A stretch of 64,000 bases of DNA from Variovorax paradoxus (lineage in GTDB: Bacteria > Pseudomonadota > Gammaproteobacteria > Burkholderiales > Burkholderiaceae_C), in assembly GCF_009498455.1 (NCBI RefSeq), contig NZ_CP045644.1:7071001-7135000 (forward strand), given 5' to 3'. Of the stretch, positions 30,213-39,452 are shown piece by piece. Position numbers and translations under genes: made by a program. Under the pieces are notes generated by a model, which worked only from the letters and a program-made list of their open reading frames with translations, had not been told where the DNA came from and made no database searches. Each line of letters begins with the position of its first letter. Position 1 is the stretch's first letter.

Positions 30213-30256
30213 CGGCTGCCGCGTTTGCGCAGGCTTCACTTCATGCACGCCCTTCC

Positions 30257-30283
30257 TAAAGTTCTTGCACCGGCTGCCGATAT
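30257..30283 (+). promoter_or_regulatory. Sigma-28 (FliA) promoter of flgMN
   Basis: -35 TAAAGTTC, 11 bases, -10 GCCGATAT: 14 of 16 positions match the sigma-28 consensus. It lies 26 bases before flgM. FlgM is the anti-sigma-28 factor, so this is the classic autoregulatory loop. Confidence 0.85.
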
Positions 30284-30308
30284 ACGGGTCAGCCCCTGAG
30301 GAATCACC

Positions 30309-30590
30309 TTGAAAATCGATCCCACCGCCCCCTCGGCCACGCCCCTGCACCGCACGGGTGCTCCGACGACGTCCGCCGAGGCCGTGCAGCGCCCGAAGGA
30401 AGCGCCCCTCGTTTCCGCGCTCGTCCATGCGATGCCCGCCGCCGTGGGCGGCCGCGATTTCGACGCGGCCCGCGTGGCCGCCATCCGCGAGGACATTCGC
30501 GCCGGCCGCTACGAGATCCGTCCCGAGCGCATCGCCGACGGCCTGCTGGCCAGCGTGCGCGAGCTGCTCGCACCGAAGGGCGAGGCATGA
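30309..30590 (+). CDS. flgM: FlgM, anti-sigma-28 factor
   Basis: 93 residues. The C-terminal half (VAAIREDIRAGRYEIRPERIADGLLASVREL) is the conserved sigma-28-binding helix pair; the N-terminal half is disordered and Pro/Ala-rich, as usual. The start is TTG at 30309 with GAGGA 7 bases upstream. FlgM holds FliA inactive until it is exported through the completed hook. The stop overlaps the flgN ATG (ATGA). Confidence 0.93.
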   Translation: MKIDPTAPSATPLHRTGAPTTSAEAVQRPKEAPLVSALVHAMPAAVGGRDFDAARVAAIREDIRAGRYEIRPERIADGLLASVRELLAPKGEA

Positions 30591-31042
30591 CGACCTTGCT
30601 GGCACAGCTGCGTGCGGAAGCGGGCTGCATCGAGGAATTTCTCGCGGCGCTGGACGAGGAGGCGCAGGCCATGTCGGACAGCGCCTTCGACGCACTGAAC
30701 GCCATCGCCGGCCGCAAGACCGCGCTGCTGGACCGCATGGCCGAACTCGACCAGCAGCGCGAATCGCTGCAGGCGGCGCTGGGCTTCGCGCCCGGCCGCG
30801 CGGGTGCGGACGCAGCCGCTGCAGCGGGCGGTGAACCCACGCGCCAGGCCTGGCGCGAGCTGCTGGCCCTGGCCGAAGACGCGCGCAACCGCAACCTGCA
30901 CAACGGCACGCTGGTGTACGCGCACCTCGACTTCACGCAGCAGGCGCTGCACTTCCTGCAGGCGCGCGCCCAACCCTTCTACGGCCCCGACGGTGTGCGC
31001 AAGACGCAGGCCGGCGCGGGCACCCGGCTGGCGGCCGGCTGA
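30587..31042 (+). CDS. flgN: FlgN, export chaperone for FlgK and FlgL
   Basis: 151 residues, almost all helical, with long amphipathic stretches (EEFLAALDEEAQAMSDSAFDALNAIAGRKTALLDRMAELDQQR). FlgN is a cytoplasmic chaperone for the junction proteins FlgK and FlgL, both encoded in this window. It is coupled to flgM by an ATGA overlap. Assignment by size, helical pattern and position. Confidence 0.9.
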   Translation: MTTLLAQLRAEAGCIEEFLAALDEEAQAMSDSAFDALNAIAGRKTALLDRMAELDQQRESLQAALGFAPGRAGADAAAAAGGEPTRQAWRELLALAEDARNRNLHNGTLVYAHLDFTQQALHFLQARAQPFYGPDGVRKTQAGAGTRLAAG

Positions 31043-31050
31043 GCAGCCTC

Positions 31051-31482
31051 GTGAACGCATCCGCACGTTTCGCCCCCGCACGCACCGCGATCCCGCTGGT
31101 GCTGCTGTGGCTCGCGTGCACCGGCGCTCATGCCTTCGAGCTCGCACCCGCCGTGCGGTCGGACGACGCCATCAACCTCGGCCAGCTGCACCCGGTGCGC
31201 ACGGCCGTCGGCGACACGGCGCGCATCGCGTACTCGGGCGCGGCCATGGCCATCGCCATGTCGGCCGCCTACGTGCCGGCGTACCGCCCCGGCGAACAGG
31301 CCGTCGGCCTGGCCTTCGGCAACTACCGGGGCTACACGGCTGCGTCGCTGGGCTTCAAGCGCACGTCGGGCGACGGCGACTCGGCCTGGGGCATGGCGGT
31401 GTCGAGCACGGGCCGGGAGTGGGGCTTCAACGCGGGCATCGGCTGGAAGCTGCCGCGCAGCACCACCGCCGCCCGCCCCTGA
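31051..31482 (+). CDS. Stand-alone YadA-type outer-membrane anchor domain protein
   Basis: 143 residues. A Sec signal is seen at about 1-29 (ending GAHAF). The rest shows the YadA C-terminal pattern: YSGAAMAIAMSAAYVPAYRPGEQAVGLAFGNYRGYTAASLGF, then beta strands ending GFNAGIGWKL. In trimeric autotransporters this domain makes the barrel that carries a long passenger; here the passenger is almost absent (about 30 residues). The start is GTG 31051, with no strong ribosome site. It follows flgN by 8 bases, so it is probably co-expressed with flagellar genes. Function unknown; the C-terminus has extra residues (PRSTTAARP) after the last strand. Confidence 0.65.
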   Translation: MNASARFAPARTAIPLVLLWLACTGAHAFELAPAVRSDDAINLGQLHPVRTAVGDTARIAYSGAAMAIAMSAAYVPAYRPGEQAVGLAFGNYRGYTAASLGFKRTSGDGDSAWGMAVSSTGREWGFNAGIGWKLPRSTTAARP

Positions 31483-31599
31483 CGCCACGCCACCGCTCCG
31501 GGACGCCCTTCACCACCTTCGCATGGATGCCACCGACATGACTTCTCCCTCCACGCCAATGTCCCACCACGAGAAGGTCGCACGCCGGGGAGCCCGCGC

Positions 31600-32445
31600 A
31601 TGATGGCCGCGCAGCAGGGCGCGCGCCGCATCGCGATGGTCGGTTGCGACGAAGCGCAAGAGGCCGGCTGGGGCAACCGCCTGCGCCTGATGGGCTGCGA
31701 CCCCGTGTGCTTCGGCGACAGCACCGACTTTTTGCTGGCCATCACGCAGGGCCAGCAGTTCGGCCTGCTGCTGGTCGTGCTGAAGGACGAAGGCGCGTGG
31801 CCGATCCTTACAGCGATGTGCCGCGCGCTGCGCATTCCGATTTTTCTGGTGGCGCGCGCCTCGCAGCGCGATCTGCTGGTCGATGTGCTGTCGGCCGCGG
31901 GCGGCGAGACGCTGGGCGCGAGCATCGACTTCGCGGTGCTGCCCGTCGACGAGTTCGAGGTGGAACTGCGCGTGCGCGAATCGCTGCGGCGCAACCGGAC
32001 CTTGCTCGAACCACAGGCCACGGCCGCGTGCTTCGGCGATTACCAGTTTCTCGGTACGCGCCGCGTGGTGGCCTACGGCGACACCGAGGTGCGCCTGAAG
32101 CCGCGCGAGTTCGAACTGGCGCTGCTGCTGTTCCGCAATGCCGGCCGCCTGCTGGAGCGCGACTGGCTGCTGGCTTCGCTGTGGGTGGACGCGCGCATCG
32201 AACGCACGAGCCGCACGCTCGACTGCTGCGTGGCCAGCATCCGCCGCAAGCTGTCGCTGCACAAGGGCGGCGAGTTCGTGCTGGTCTCGGTGTATGGGCG
32301 GGGCTATGAGCTGCGGCACATGGCGCCGGCGGCGCGGGGCGTATCGAGAGCCGGTGAAGGCGATGACGCCTCGTTGGTCGACACCGCCGACTTCCCCGAC
32401 ACATCGAACGAGCCGGTGTGGCTCGGTGAAAGTGCGCGGGCATGA
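31600..32445 (+). CDS. OmpR/PhoB-type regulator with degenerate receiver
   Basis: 281 residues. The C-terminal winged helix (about 145-245) is a clear Trans_reg_C domain: LKPREFELALLLFRNAGRLLERDWLL, RTLDCCVASIRRKL, LVSVYGRGYEL. The N-terminal 120 residues have receiver-like spacing but lack the key sites. The strand that should end in the phosphate-accepting Asp reads LLLVVLKDEG, and the expected Lys is replaced (AVLPVDEF). It may be controlled by something other than phosphorylation. No sensor kinase gene is adjacent. An acidic tail of about 35 residues follows the DNA-binding domain. Confidence 0.8.
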   Translation: MMAAQQGARRIAMVGCDEAQEAGWGNRLRLMGCDPVCFGDSTDFLLAITQGQQFGLLLVVLKDEGAWPILTAMCRALRIPIFLVARASQRDLLVDVLSAAGGETLGASIDFAVLPVDEFEVELRVRESLRRNRTLLEPQATAACFGDYQFLGTRRVVAYGDTEVRLKPREFELALLLFRNAGRLLERDWLLASLWVDARIERTSRTLDCCVASIRRKLSLHKGGEFVLVSVYGRGYELRHMAPAARGVSRAGEGDDASLVDTADFPDTSNEPVWLGESARA

Positions 32446-32687
32446 GCACAAGCCCGCGCGAGAAAACTGTGACGACCTCCGGCCTCGAGGAACCACCGCA
32501 AAGGGCGGGTGCCGAAGCCTCCTCTACCAACGCCAGAAGACCGTCGACGCCAGTATCGGCGCCGAAGCTGAAGCCTGGCTGAAGCCCTGCACAAAACCCT
32601 TCTTGCTTCCGCACTCAGCCGCTGGTCAGCGAACTTCGGTTCAATGGCAAGGCCTCACCGTGAGGGGGAGATTCATTGCAAGACACC

Positions 32688-32789
32688 ATGAAATTATTCG
32701 CACAGGCATCGCTGATCCTGGCCTTGGCCGTCGTCCTCGGCGGGTTCGTGCTCGGGCTGCTGGCCGGGCCTCAAGACCCTGACGAGTAA
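32688..32789 (+). CDS. Possible 33-residue membrane peptide
   Basis: ATG at 32688 followed by KLFAQASLILALAVVLGG, one clear hydrophobic helix and an acidic tail (PQDPDE). GAGGGGGAG lies about 15-24 bases upstream. Its 3' end overlaps the convergent lysR by 19 bases. No family is recognised. The 240 bases before it, after the regulator gene, hold nothing else I can support. Confidence 0.3.
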   Translation: MKLFAQASLILALAVVLGGFVLGLLAGPQDPDE

Positions 32790-33676
32790 GGTTTGCCGTC
32801 CGGCGCCATGGCCGCGAGGAACTGCTGCGCCACGGCCGCGATGATTTCTGCCCGCGGCGCATTGCGCAGCTGCACCAAGGCCAGTTCGCGGCGCTCGGCC
32901 GCCTGCGGAATGGGCAGCAGCCGCAGCATCGGGTCGGCGCCCCAGTCACGCTCCGCCAGGTGCGGCAACACGGCGACGCCCAACCCGTCGCGCACCAGAT
33001 CGACGATTGCCTCGATGGAATTCAGCTCCAGAAACTCCTGCGGCTTGGCGCGCAGCCGGCGCAGCGTGCGCTCCACCAGTTCGCCCGTGTGCTCGCCGCG
33101 ATCGAAGCGGATGAACGGATAGCGCTCCACCATGGCGCGCGGGCTGGCCGGACGCGAAGCGGCCGGCGTGAGCAGCACCATCGGTTCGGCATACAGGGGC
33201 GTCCAGATGAGCGACGGCCGATGCACGGCCGGGTTGTGCACGACCACCGCGGCATCGAGGTCGCGGCTTTCGACCTGCGCGATGAGCGGGTTCGACTTGC
33301 CCGACACGACGTGCAGATCGACTGCGGGGTGACGGCGCTTGAGCTCCAGCGTAGCGCGCACCAACTGCCCCAGCCCCGACACGACGGCGCCGAACTGCAC
33401 CGTGCCGGCCAGCGGCGCATCGGCCTGCGTGCCGTGCCGGGCCTGCTCGTACAGCGTGACGATCTGCGTGGCCACCGGCACCAGCGCACGCCCCTGCTCG
33501 TTGAGCGCGACCAGCTTGCCGCGCCGCGCGAAGAGCGGGCGCTTGAGGTCGCTTTCGAGGCTGCGCATCTGCAGGCCGACGGCCGCCTGCGTGAGCGCAA
33601 CGCGCTGCGCGGCGGCCGTGAATGAGCCTTCGGCGGCCACGGCGAGGAAGGTGCGAAGCACGCGCAGGCTGGGCAT
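32771..33676 (-). CDS. LysR-family regulator of the adjacent Bug receptor
   Basis: 301 residues, full length. HTH region: VAAEGSFTAAAQRVALTQAAVGLQMRSLE (about 13-41). The effector domain has SIEAIVDLVRDGLGVAVLP, common in regulators of the CynR/GltC-like group. It is divergent from the periplasmic binding protein at 33805, its probable target. Inducer unknown. Confidence 0.92.
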   Translation of the reverse strand: MPSLRVLRTFLAVAAEGSFTAAAQRVALTQAAVGLQMRSLESDLKRPLFARRGKLVALNEQGRALVPVATQIVTLYEQARHGTQADAPLAGTVQFGAVVSGLGQLVRATLELKRRHPAVDLHVVSGKSNPLIAQVESRDLDAAVVVHNPAVHRPSLIWTPLYAEPMVLLTPAASRPASPRAMVERYPFIRFDRGEHTGELVERTLRRLRAKPQEFLELNSIEAIVDLVRDGLGVAVLPHLAERDWGADPMLRLLPIPQAAERRELALVQLRNAPRAEIIAAVAQQFLAAMAPDGKPYSSGS

Positions 33677-33684
33677 GGTGGTGA

Positions 33685-33699
33685 GAAAGCTTTTCTTTC
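33685..33699. promoter_or_regulatory. Candidate LysR operator
   Basis: GAAAG-CTTTT-CTTTC, a perfect inverted repeat 8 bases from the lysR start, within the divergent region before the Bug receptor gene. The position suits autoregulation by the LysR. Based on symmetry and place only. Confidence 0.35.
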
Positions 33700-33804
33700 A
33701 AGTTGACGAAGAAATTATCGCTTTCGCAAAAGTTTTCCCATCATCAGAATCGATGCTTCCGCCCGCGCGCTCGCGGGCGCCCTTCCCTGTTTTCGGACTT
33801 CCCC

Positions 33805-34806
33805 TTGACCACGCACCCCACCCGCCGACTGTTCGCTGCCCGCACCACGCTCGCCTTGCTCGCGGGTGCCATGGGCCTGGCGAGCACTGCTGCCACCGCC
33901 GCCGAGGCTTGGCCCACGCAGCCGCTGAAGATGATCGTCGGCTTTGCGCCCGGCGGCGGCAACGACATCCTGGCGCGCATCCTCGCCAAGGAGCTGCAGC
34001 AGAGCCTCGGGCAGACCGTGGTGGTCGAAAACCGCGCGGGCGCCGGCGGCCTCATCGCCGGCGAGTTCGTCGCCAAGGCACCGAAGAACGGCCACACGCT
34101 GCTGCTGGGTTCCATCGGCGGCAACACCATTGCACCGGTGCTGGCCAAGAGCCTCGGCTTCGACCCGCGCAAGGACCTGGCGCCCATCTCGCTGGTGGCC
34201 GAATCGGGCAACGCGCTGCTGGTCAACGCGAAGCTGCCGTACAAGAACGTGAAGGCCTTCATCGAGGCCGCGCGCAAGGAGCCGGGGCTCATCAACTACG
34301 CGTCGTCGGGCACCGGCTCGACCTTGCACCTGGCGGGCGCGCTGTTCGCGCAGCAGGCCAACGTGAACATCGTGCACATCCCGTACAAGGGCAACAGCCA
34401 GGCCCTCACCGACGTGGCCGGCGGCCAGGTGCAGGCGATTTTCTCGGGCATTCCGCCTGCGATCGTGTCGGCCAAGACAGGCCAGACCCGCATCCTGGCC
34501 GTGACCAGCAAGCAGCGCGTGAAGTCCCTGCCCGACGTGCCCACCGTCGCCGAGGCCGGCCTGCCGGGCTACGCCTTCACCTCGTGGTATGGCCTCTTCA
34601 CCACGGGCGGCACCGACCCGGCCATCGTCGAACGCCTGGCGCGCGAGGTGCACAAGATCATCCACAAGCCCGAAGTGCGGGCGCAGTTCGAGATGCAGGG
34701 CGTGGAGCCGGTCACCAGCGAGCCCAAGGCTTTTGCCGCGCAGATCGACCGCGAACTCACGCGCTGGGGCCGCGACGTGAAGGCGATGAACATCACGCTC
34801 GATTGA
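33805..34806 (+). CDS. Bug-family (TctC-like) periplasmic substrate-binding protein
   Basis: 333 residues from TTG 33805; the frame opens earlier (33703), but the added residues have no signal-peptide character. A Sec signal ends near TAATAAEAWP. The mature part has the Bug features WPTQPLKMIVGFAPGGGNDILARILA, VVENRAGAGGLIAGEFVA, HIPYKGNSQAL and VPTVAEAGLPGY. Bug proteins bind small carboxylates for tripartite tricarboxylate transport, but no TctA/TctB membrane genes are present, so it is an orphan receptor. No strong ribosome site is seen, so the exact start is uncertain. Divergent from its LysR. Confidence 0.9.
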   Translation: MTTHPTRRLFAARTTLALLAGAMGLASTAATAAEAWPTQPLKMIVGFAPGGGNDILARILAKELQQSLGQTVVVENRAGAGGLIAGEFVAKAPKNGHTLLLGSIGGNTIAPVLAKSLGFDPRKDLAPISLVAESGNALLVNAKLPYKNVKAFIEAARKEPGLINYASSGTGSTLHLAGALFAQQANVNIVHIPYKGNSQALTDVAGGQVQAIFSGIPPAIVSAKTGQTRILAVTSKQRVKSLPDVPTVAEAGLPGYAFTSWYGLFTTGGTDPAIVERLAREVHKIIHKPEVRAQFEMQGVEPVTSEPKAFAAQIDRELTRWGRDVKAMNITLD

Positions 34807-34819
34807 GCGTACATAAGCC

Positions 34820-35722
34820 CTAGGCCTTGGCCGGCACCGGGTACGCCTCTTGAATCAGGAGGCGCACCGCATCCACCACGCCCTGGCGGCCCCGGCGGCG
34901 CCAGGCCAGGTGGACCTCGACATCGAAGCTGTCGACCTCGTCCAACGGCCTGAAGCGCACGCCCGCGTAGCCCAGCTTCTGCGCCGAGCGCGGCACCAGC
35001 GCCACGCCCACGCCCGCATCCACGAGCGCCAGGATCGAATGCGTGTGGCTCAAGGTCTGCACCGTTTCCGGCGCGACACCTTGCGCGCGCAGCCTGCCCG
35101 CAATCAGCTCGTAGAGGTAGCGCGATTCGGACGGGCAGAACTGGATGAAGGCCTCGCCTTCCAGGTCCGACAGGCGCATGCACGCCTGTTCGGCCAGGCG
35201 GTGCTCGCTGGGCATCGCGAGCACAAAGGGTTCGCGAAAGATCGCGGCCGATTCGGCAAAGCTGCGCGGGGCAAACGGCCGCACGATGCCGAGTTCGATG
35301 CGGTCGGTGCCGATGGCCTCGAGCTGGTCGAGGGTCTGCATCTCGCGCAGCACGATCTGCACATCGGGCAGTTGCGCCTGCACTGAGGCCAGCAGCTGCG
35401 GCAGCAGCGTGAAGCTCGCCGCGGGAATGAAGCCCATCGTCACGCAGCCGGCATCGGCGCGCATCGCACGGCGCGCGGCCAGCGCGGCCGACTGGCTGCG
35501 GCGCAGGATGTCTTCGGCCTCGCGCAGGAACACGACACCCGCGGGCGTGAGCCGCACGTTGCCGCCCGAGCGCTCGAGCAGCAGCACGCCGAGTTCGTGC
35601 TCCAGCAGCTGGATCTGGCGTGTGAGGGGCGGCTGGGTCATGTTCAGCGAAACGGCCGCACGTCCGAAGTGAAGTTCAGTGGCCACGGCCACAAAGCATC
35701 GGAGTTGGGTCAGCTGGAACAC
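34820..35722 (-). CDS. LysR-family transcriptional regulator
   Basis: 300 residues. HTH: ATELHFGRAAVSLNMTQPPLTRQIQLLEHELG, the BenM/CatM-like type. The effector domain has MGFIPAASFTLLPQLLASVQAQLPDV and ends normally. It is divergent from the DapA-family gene at 35829, 106 bases away. That interval contains GGAT-N6-ATCC (35738-35751), a possible operator. It converges on the Bug receptor gene at 34806. Inducer unknown. Confidence 0.92.
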   Translation of the reverse strand: MFQLTQLRCFVAVATELHFGRAAVSLNMTQPPLTRQIQLLEHELGVLLLERSGGNVRLTPAGVVFLREAEDILRRSQSAALAARRAMRADAGCVTMGFIPAASFTLLPQLLASVQAQLPDVQIVLREMQTLDQLEAIGTDRIELGIVRPFAPRSFAESAAIFREPFVLAMPSEHRLAEQACMRLSDLEGEAFIQFCPSESRYLYELIAGRLRAQGVAPETVQTLSHTHSILALVDAGVGVALVPRSAQKLGYAGVRFRPLDEVDSFDVEVHLAWRRRGRQGVVDAVRLLIQEAYPVPAKA

Positions 35723-35828
35723 GGCGATTCAATTCTTGGATTGCAGCATCCCGTGTATGGATTGGACGCTGCTTCAGGTGACTTCTAGAGTAGCCGTTTT
35801 CTCCGCCACTCCACTTCGGGACAACCAG

Positions 35829-36746
35829 ATGAGTCACTTTCACGGCGCCGCGCTGCGCGCTGCGCTCCACGGCATTTCGGGCATCCTGGTCACGCCCTTC
35901 GATGCCGACGACACGCTCGCGCCTTCGCGCCTGAACGTCGTGGTCGACCGCGCGATCGATGCCGGCGTGCATGTGCTCGTGGCCAACGGCAACACGAGCG
36001 AGTTCTACGGCCTGCAGGCGCACGAGGCCGAGCAGATGGTGCATGCCGCCGCCGAATGCATCGGCGGGCGCGCGCCGCTTCTGGCCGGCGTGGGCCGCAG
36101 CGTGCGCGAAGCCTGCGCTTTGGCCCGCGCCTCGCGCAAGGCCGGCGCCGATGCCTTGATGGTTCACCAGCCGCCCGATCCGTTCGTGGCACCGCGCGGC
36201 GTGGTCGCCTACCTGCGCCAGATCGCCGACGCGGCCGACGGCCTGCCGCTCGTGCTCTACCTGCGCAACGAGGCCATCGGCCTGGCCGCGATCGAAGAAC
36301 TCTGCCGCATCCCGCAGATCGTCGGCGTGAAGTGGGCATCGCCCACGCCGCTGGTGCTCGCCGAAGCCATGCGCCGCACGGCCGATCTCGGGCTGGCCTG
36401 GGTCGGCGGCCTGGCGGAAGTCTGGGCGCCGCCGCTGTACGCCGTGGGTGCGCGCGGCTTCACGTCGGGCCTCATCAACGTGCGGCCCGAACGCTCGGTC
36501 GCCATCTACCAGGCGCTGGAAGCGGCCGACTATCCGCAGGCCATGCGGCTCATCGAAGAGATGCTGCCCTTCGAAGAACTGCGCGCCCAGGAAAACAACG
36601 GCACCAACGTGACCGTGGTGAAGACCGCGCTGCAGATGATGGGCAACGACTGCGGCGCGGCACGTGCCCCGTCCGCGTGGCCCCTGTCGGACAGCCAGCA
36701 GCGGCAGCTGCATGCGCTGATGGCGGGCTGGAACCTGCTGCGCTGA
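35829..36746 (+). CDS. Dihydrodipicolinate synthase (DapA) family lyase/dehydratase
   Basis: 305 residues of the DapA/N-acetylneuraminate lyase TIM-barrel family. The Schiff-base Lys is in IVGVKWASP, a Tyr candidate in LVLYLRNEA, and the N-terminal GILVTPFDADDTL is typical. The residues differ from true DapA (no GTTGE; NGNTSEF stands in its place), so a catabolic aldolase or a 5-dehydro-4-deoxyglucarate dehydratase-like enzyme is more likely. It is followed 68 bases later by a Bug receptor, suggesting uptake and breakdown of one sugar acid or related compound under the divergent LysR. The substrate is not known. Confidence 0.8.
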   Translation: MSHFHGAALRAALHGISGILVTPFDADDTLAPSRLNVVVDRAIDAGVHVLVANGNTSEFYGLQAHEAEQMVHAAAECIGGRAPLLAGVGRSVREACALARASRKAGADALMVHQPPDPFVAPRGVVAYLRQIADAADGLPLVLYLRNEAIGLAAIEELCRIPQIVGVKWASPTPLVLAEAMRRTADLGLAWVGGLAEVWAPPLYAVGARGFTSGLINVRPERSVAIYQALEAADYPQAMRLIEEMLPFEELRAQENNGTNVTVVKTALQMMGNDCGAARAPSAWPLSDSQQRQLHALMAGWNLLR

Positions 36747-36814
36747 CCGATCCCCTCGCGGTGCCGACGCGGCGCCGCCGTTCGAAGCTTTCCCACAACT
36801 ATCAAAGACAAACC

Positions 36815-37774
36815 ATGAACCGCCGATCTCTGCTCGCCCTCGCCGCCCTCCTTTCGTTGAACGGTGGCGCGGCCATCGCCCAGGACTTTCCTGCACGCCC
36901 GCTCACCATCGTCGTGGGCTCGAGTGCCGGCAGCGCCACCGACGGCCTGGCACGCGCCGTGGCGCAGGAGGTGACGAAGGCGACCGGCCAGTCGGTGATC
37001 GTCGACAACCGGCCCGGCGCCTTCGGCGGCATTGCCGCGCAGTTCGCATCGCGCGCGCAGCCCGACGGCTACACCGTGTTCATGACGACCAACACCACCC
37101 AGGCCGCCAACTCGCACCTGCAGAAGAAGCTCTCGTACGACCCCATCAAGGACTTCGCGCCCGTCGCCTTGCTGGCCAAGGGCTATCAGTTGCTGGTGGT
37201 GAATCCGCAGGTCAAGGCGAACAGCGTGGCGGAACTGATTGCGCTGGCCAAGGCATCGCCGGGCAAGCTCAACTACGGCTCGGGCAGCTCGTCCGCGCAG
37301 GTCGCCACCGAGCTGTTCCAGCAGATGACGGGAACCAAGTTCAACTACGTGCCCTACAAGGCCAACCCACCGGCCGTGATCGATCTCGTGGCAGGCCAGA
37401 CCGACCTGATGATTGCCGACCTCGCCACGACCTTGCCGCAGGTCAAGGCCGGCAAGCTGCGCGCCCTGGGCCTGACCAGCCCGAAGCGACTGTCGCTCGT
37501 GCCGGGCACGCCCACGGTCGCCGAGTCGATCAAGGGCTACGAGTTCGGTTACTGGAACGCGCTCTATGCACCCGCAGGCACGCCGGCACCCGTCGTGAGC
37601 CGCCTGAACGCGTTGATGCAGGCCGCGATGAAGGCGCCCGCCGTGCGCAACGCGGCCGAGCAGGCGGGCATGGAGGTGTCGCTGTCGAGCCCCGAGGAGC
37701 TGGGCAAGTTTCAGCAGGCCGAGCTGGAACGCTGGGGCCAGATCATCAAGACCGCGGGCATCGTGGCGGAGTGA
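36815..37774 (+). CDS. Bug-family (TctC-like) periplasmic substrate-binding protein
   Basis: 319 residues, with a Sec signal at about 1-22 (ending AIAQ). Bug signatures: FPARPLTIVVGSSAGSATDGLARAVA, VDNRPGAFGGIAAQF, NYVPYKANPPAVIDLVAGQTDLM and TPTVAESIKGYEF. The second orphan tricarboxylate-type receptor in the window; it lies downstream of the DapA-family gene and is probably co-transcribed with it. No membrane partners nearby. The ligand cannot be read from sequence. Confidence 0.92.
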   Translation: MNRRSLLALAALLSLNGGAAIAQDFPARPLTIVVGSSAGSATDGLARAVAQEVTKATGQSVIVDNRPGAFGGIAAQFASRAQPDGYTVFMTTNTTQAANSHLQKKLSYDPIKDFAPVALLAKGYQLLVVNPQVKANSVAELIALAKASPGKLNYGSGSSSAQVATELFQQMTGTKFNYVPYKANPPAVIDLVAGQTDLMIADLATTLPQVKAGKLRALGLTSPKRLSLVPGTPTVAESIKGYEFGYWNALYAPAGTPAPVVSRLNALMQAAMKAPAVRNAAEQAGMEVSLSSPEELGKFQQAELERWGQIIKTAGIVAE

Positions 37775-37881
37775 TTTCCTTCGGGCCGCTGCCGTTGGCG
37801 GCCCAGTCTTTTCGACGCAGACACGGGGCGAGATGGGCCGCAGCCTTCGCCCCGCGAGGCGTTGTTCCGTAACGAACAGGC

Positions 37882-37904
37882 AAAAAAATAGCCCCTTGCG
37901 GGGC
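37882..37904 (-). terminator. Intrinsic terminator after tRNA-Ser
   Basis: Read leftward: GCCCC-GCAA-GGGGC hairpin followed by a run of T with one A (TATTTTTTT). It lies 7-28 bases downstream of the tRNA 3' end. Confidence 0.85.
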
Positions 37905-37910
37905 CATTCT

Positions 37911-38000
37911 TGGAGGAGAGGGAGGGATTCGAACCCTCGGTACTATCGCTAGTACGCCTGATTTCGAGTCAGGTACATTCGACCACTCTGCCACCTCTCC
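37911..38000 (-). tRNA. tRNA-Ser(CGA)
   Basis: 90 bases including CCA. Acceptor GGAGAGG pairs with CCTCTCC. The anticodon loop is CTCGAAA, with anticodon CGA reading UCG. A long variable arm (GTACTAGCGATAGTAC) is typical of class II tRNA-Ser. The T-arm is GAGGG-TTCGAAT-CCCTC. The base before CCA reads U rather than the usual G73. It lies 57 bases downstream of serS on the same strand and ends at a clear terminator, so it may be co-transcribed with the synthetase that charges it. Confidence 0.93.
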
Positions 38001-38057
38001 GGTGCTGTCGAGCCTCAGATTATAGCCAGAAAAATCTGACTTTTGACGCTCGACGCT

Positions 38058-39398
<1,341 letters not shown>

Positions 39399-39452
39399 TT
39401 AGGTGGGCGCCCGGCCCGTGCCCGCCCTCCCCGCTCGCACGCCTGCGACGAC

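Noticed and set aside
32446..32687. Riboswitch or ncRNA after the OmpR-type regulator
   Set aside because: Some GC-rich inverted segments but no known riboswitch core recognised.
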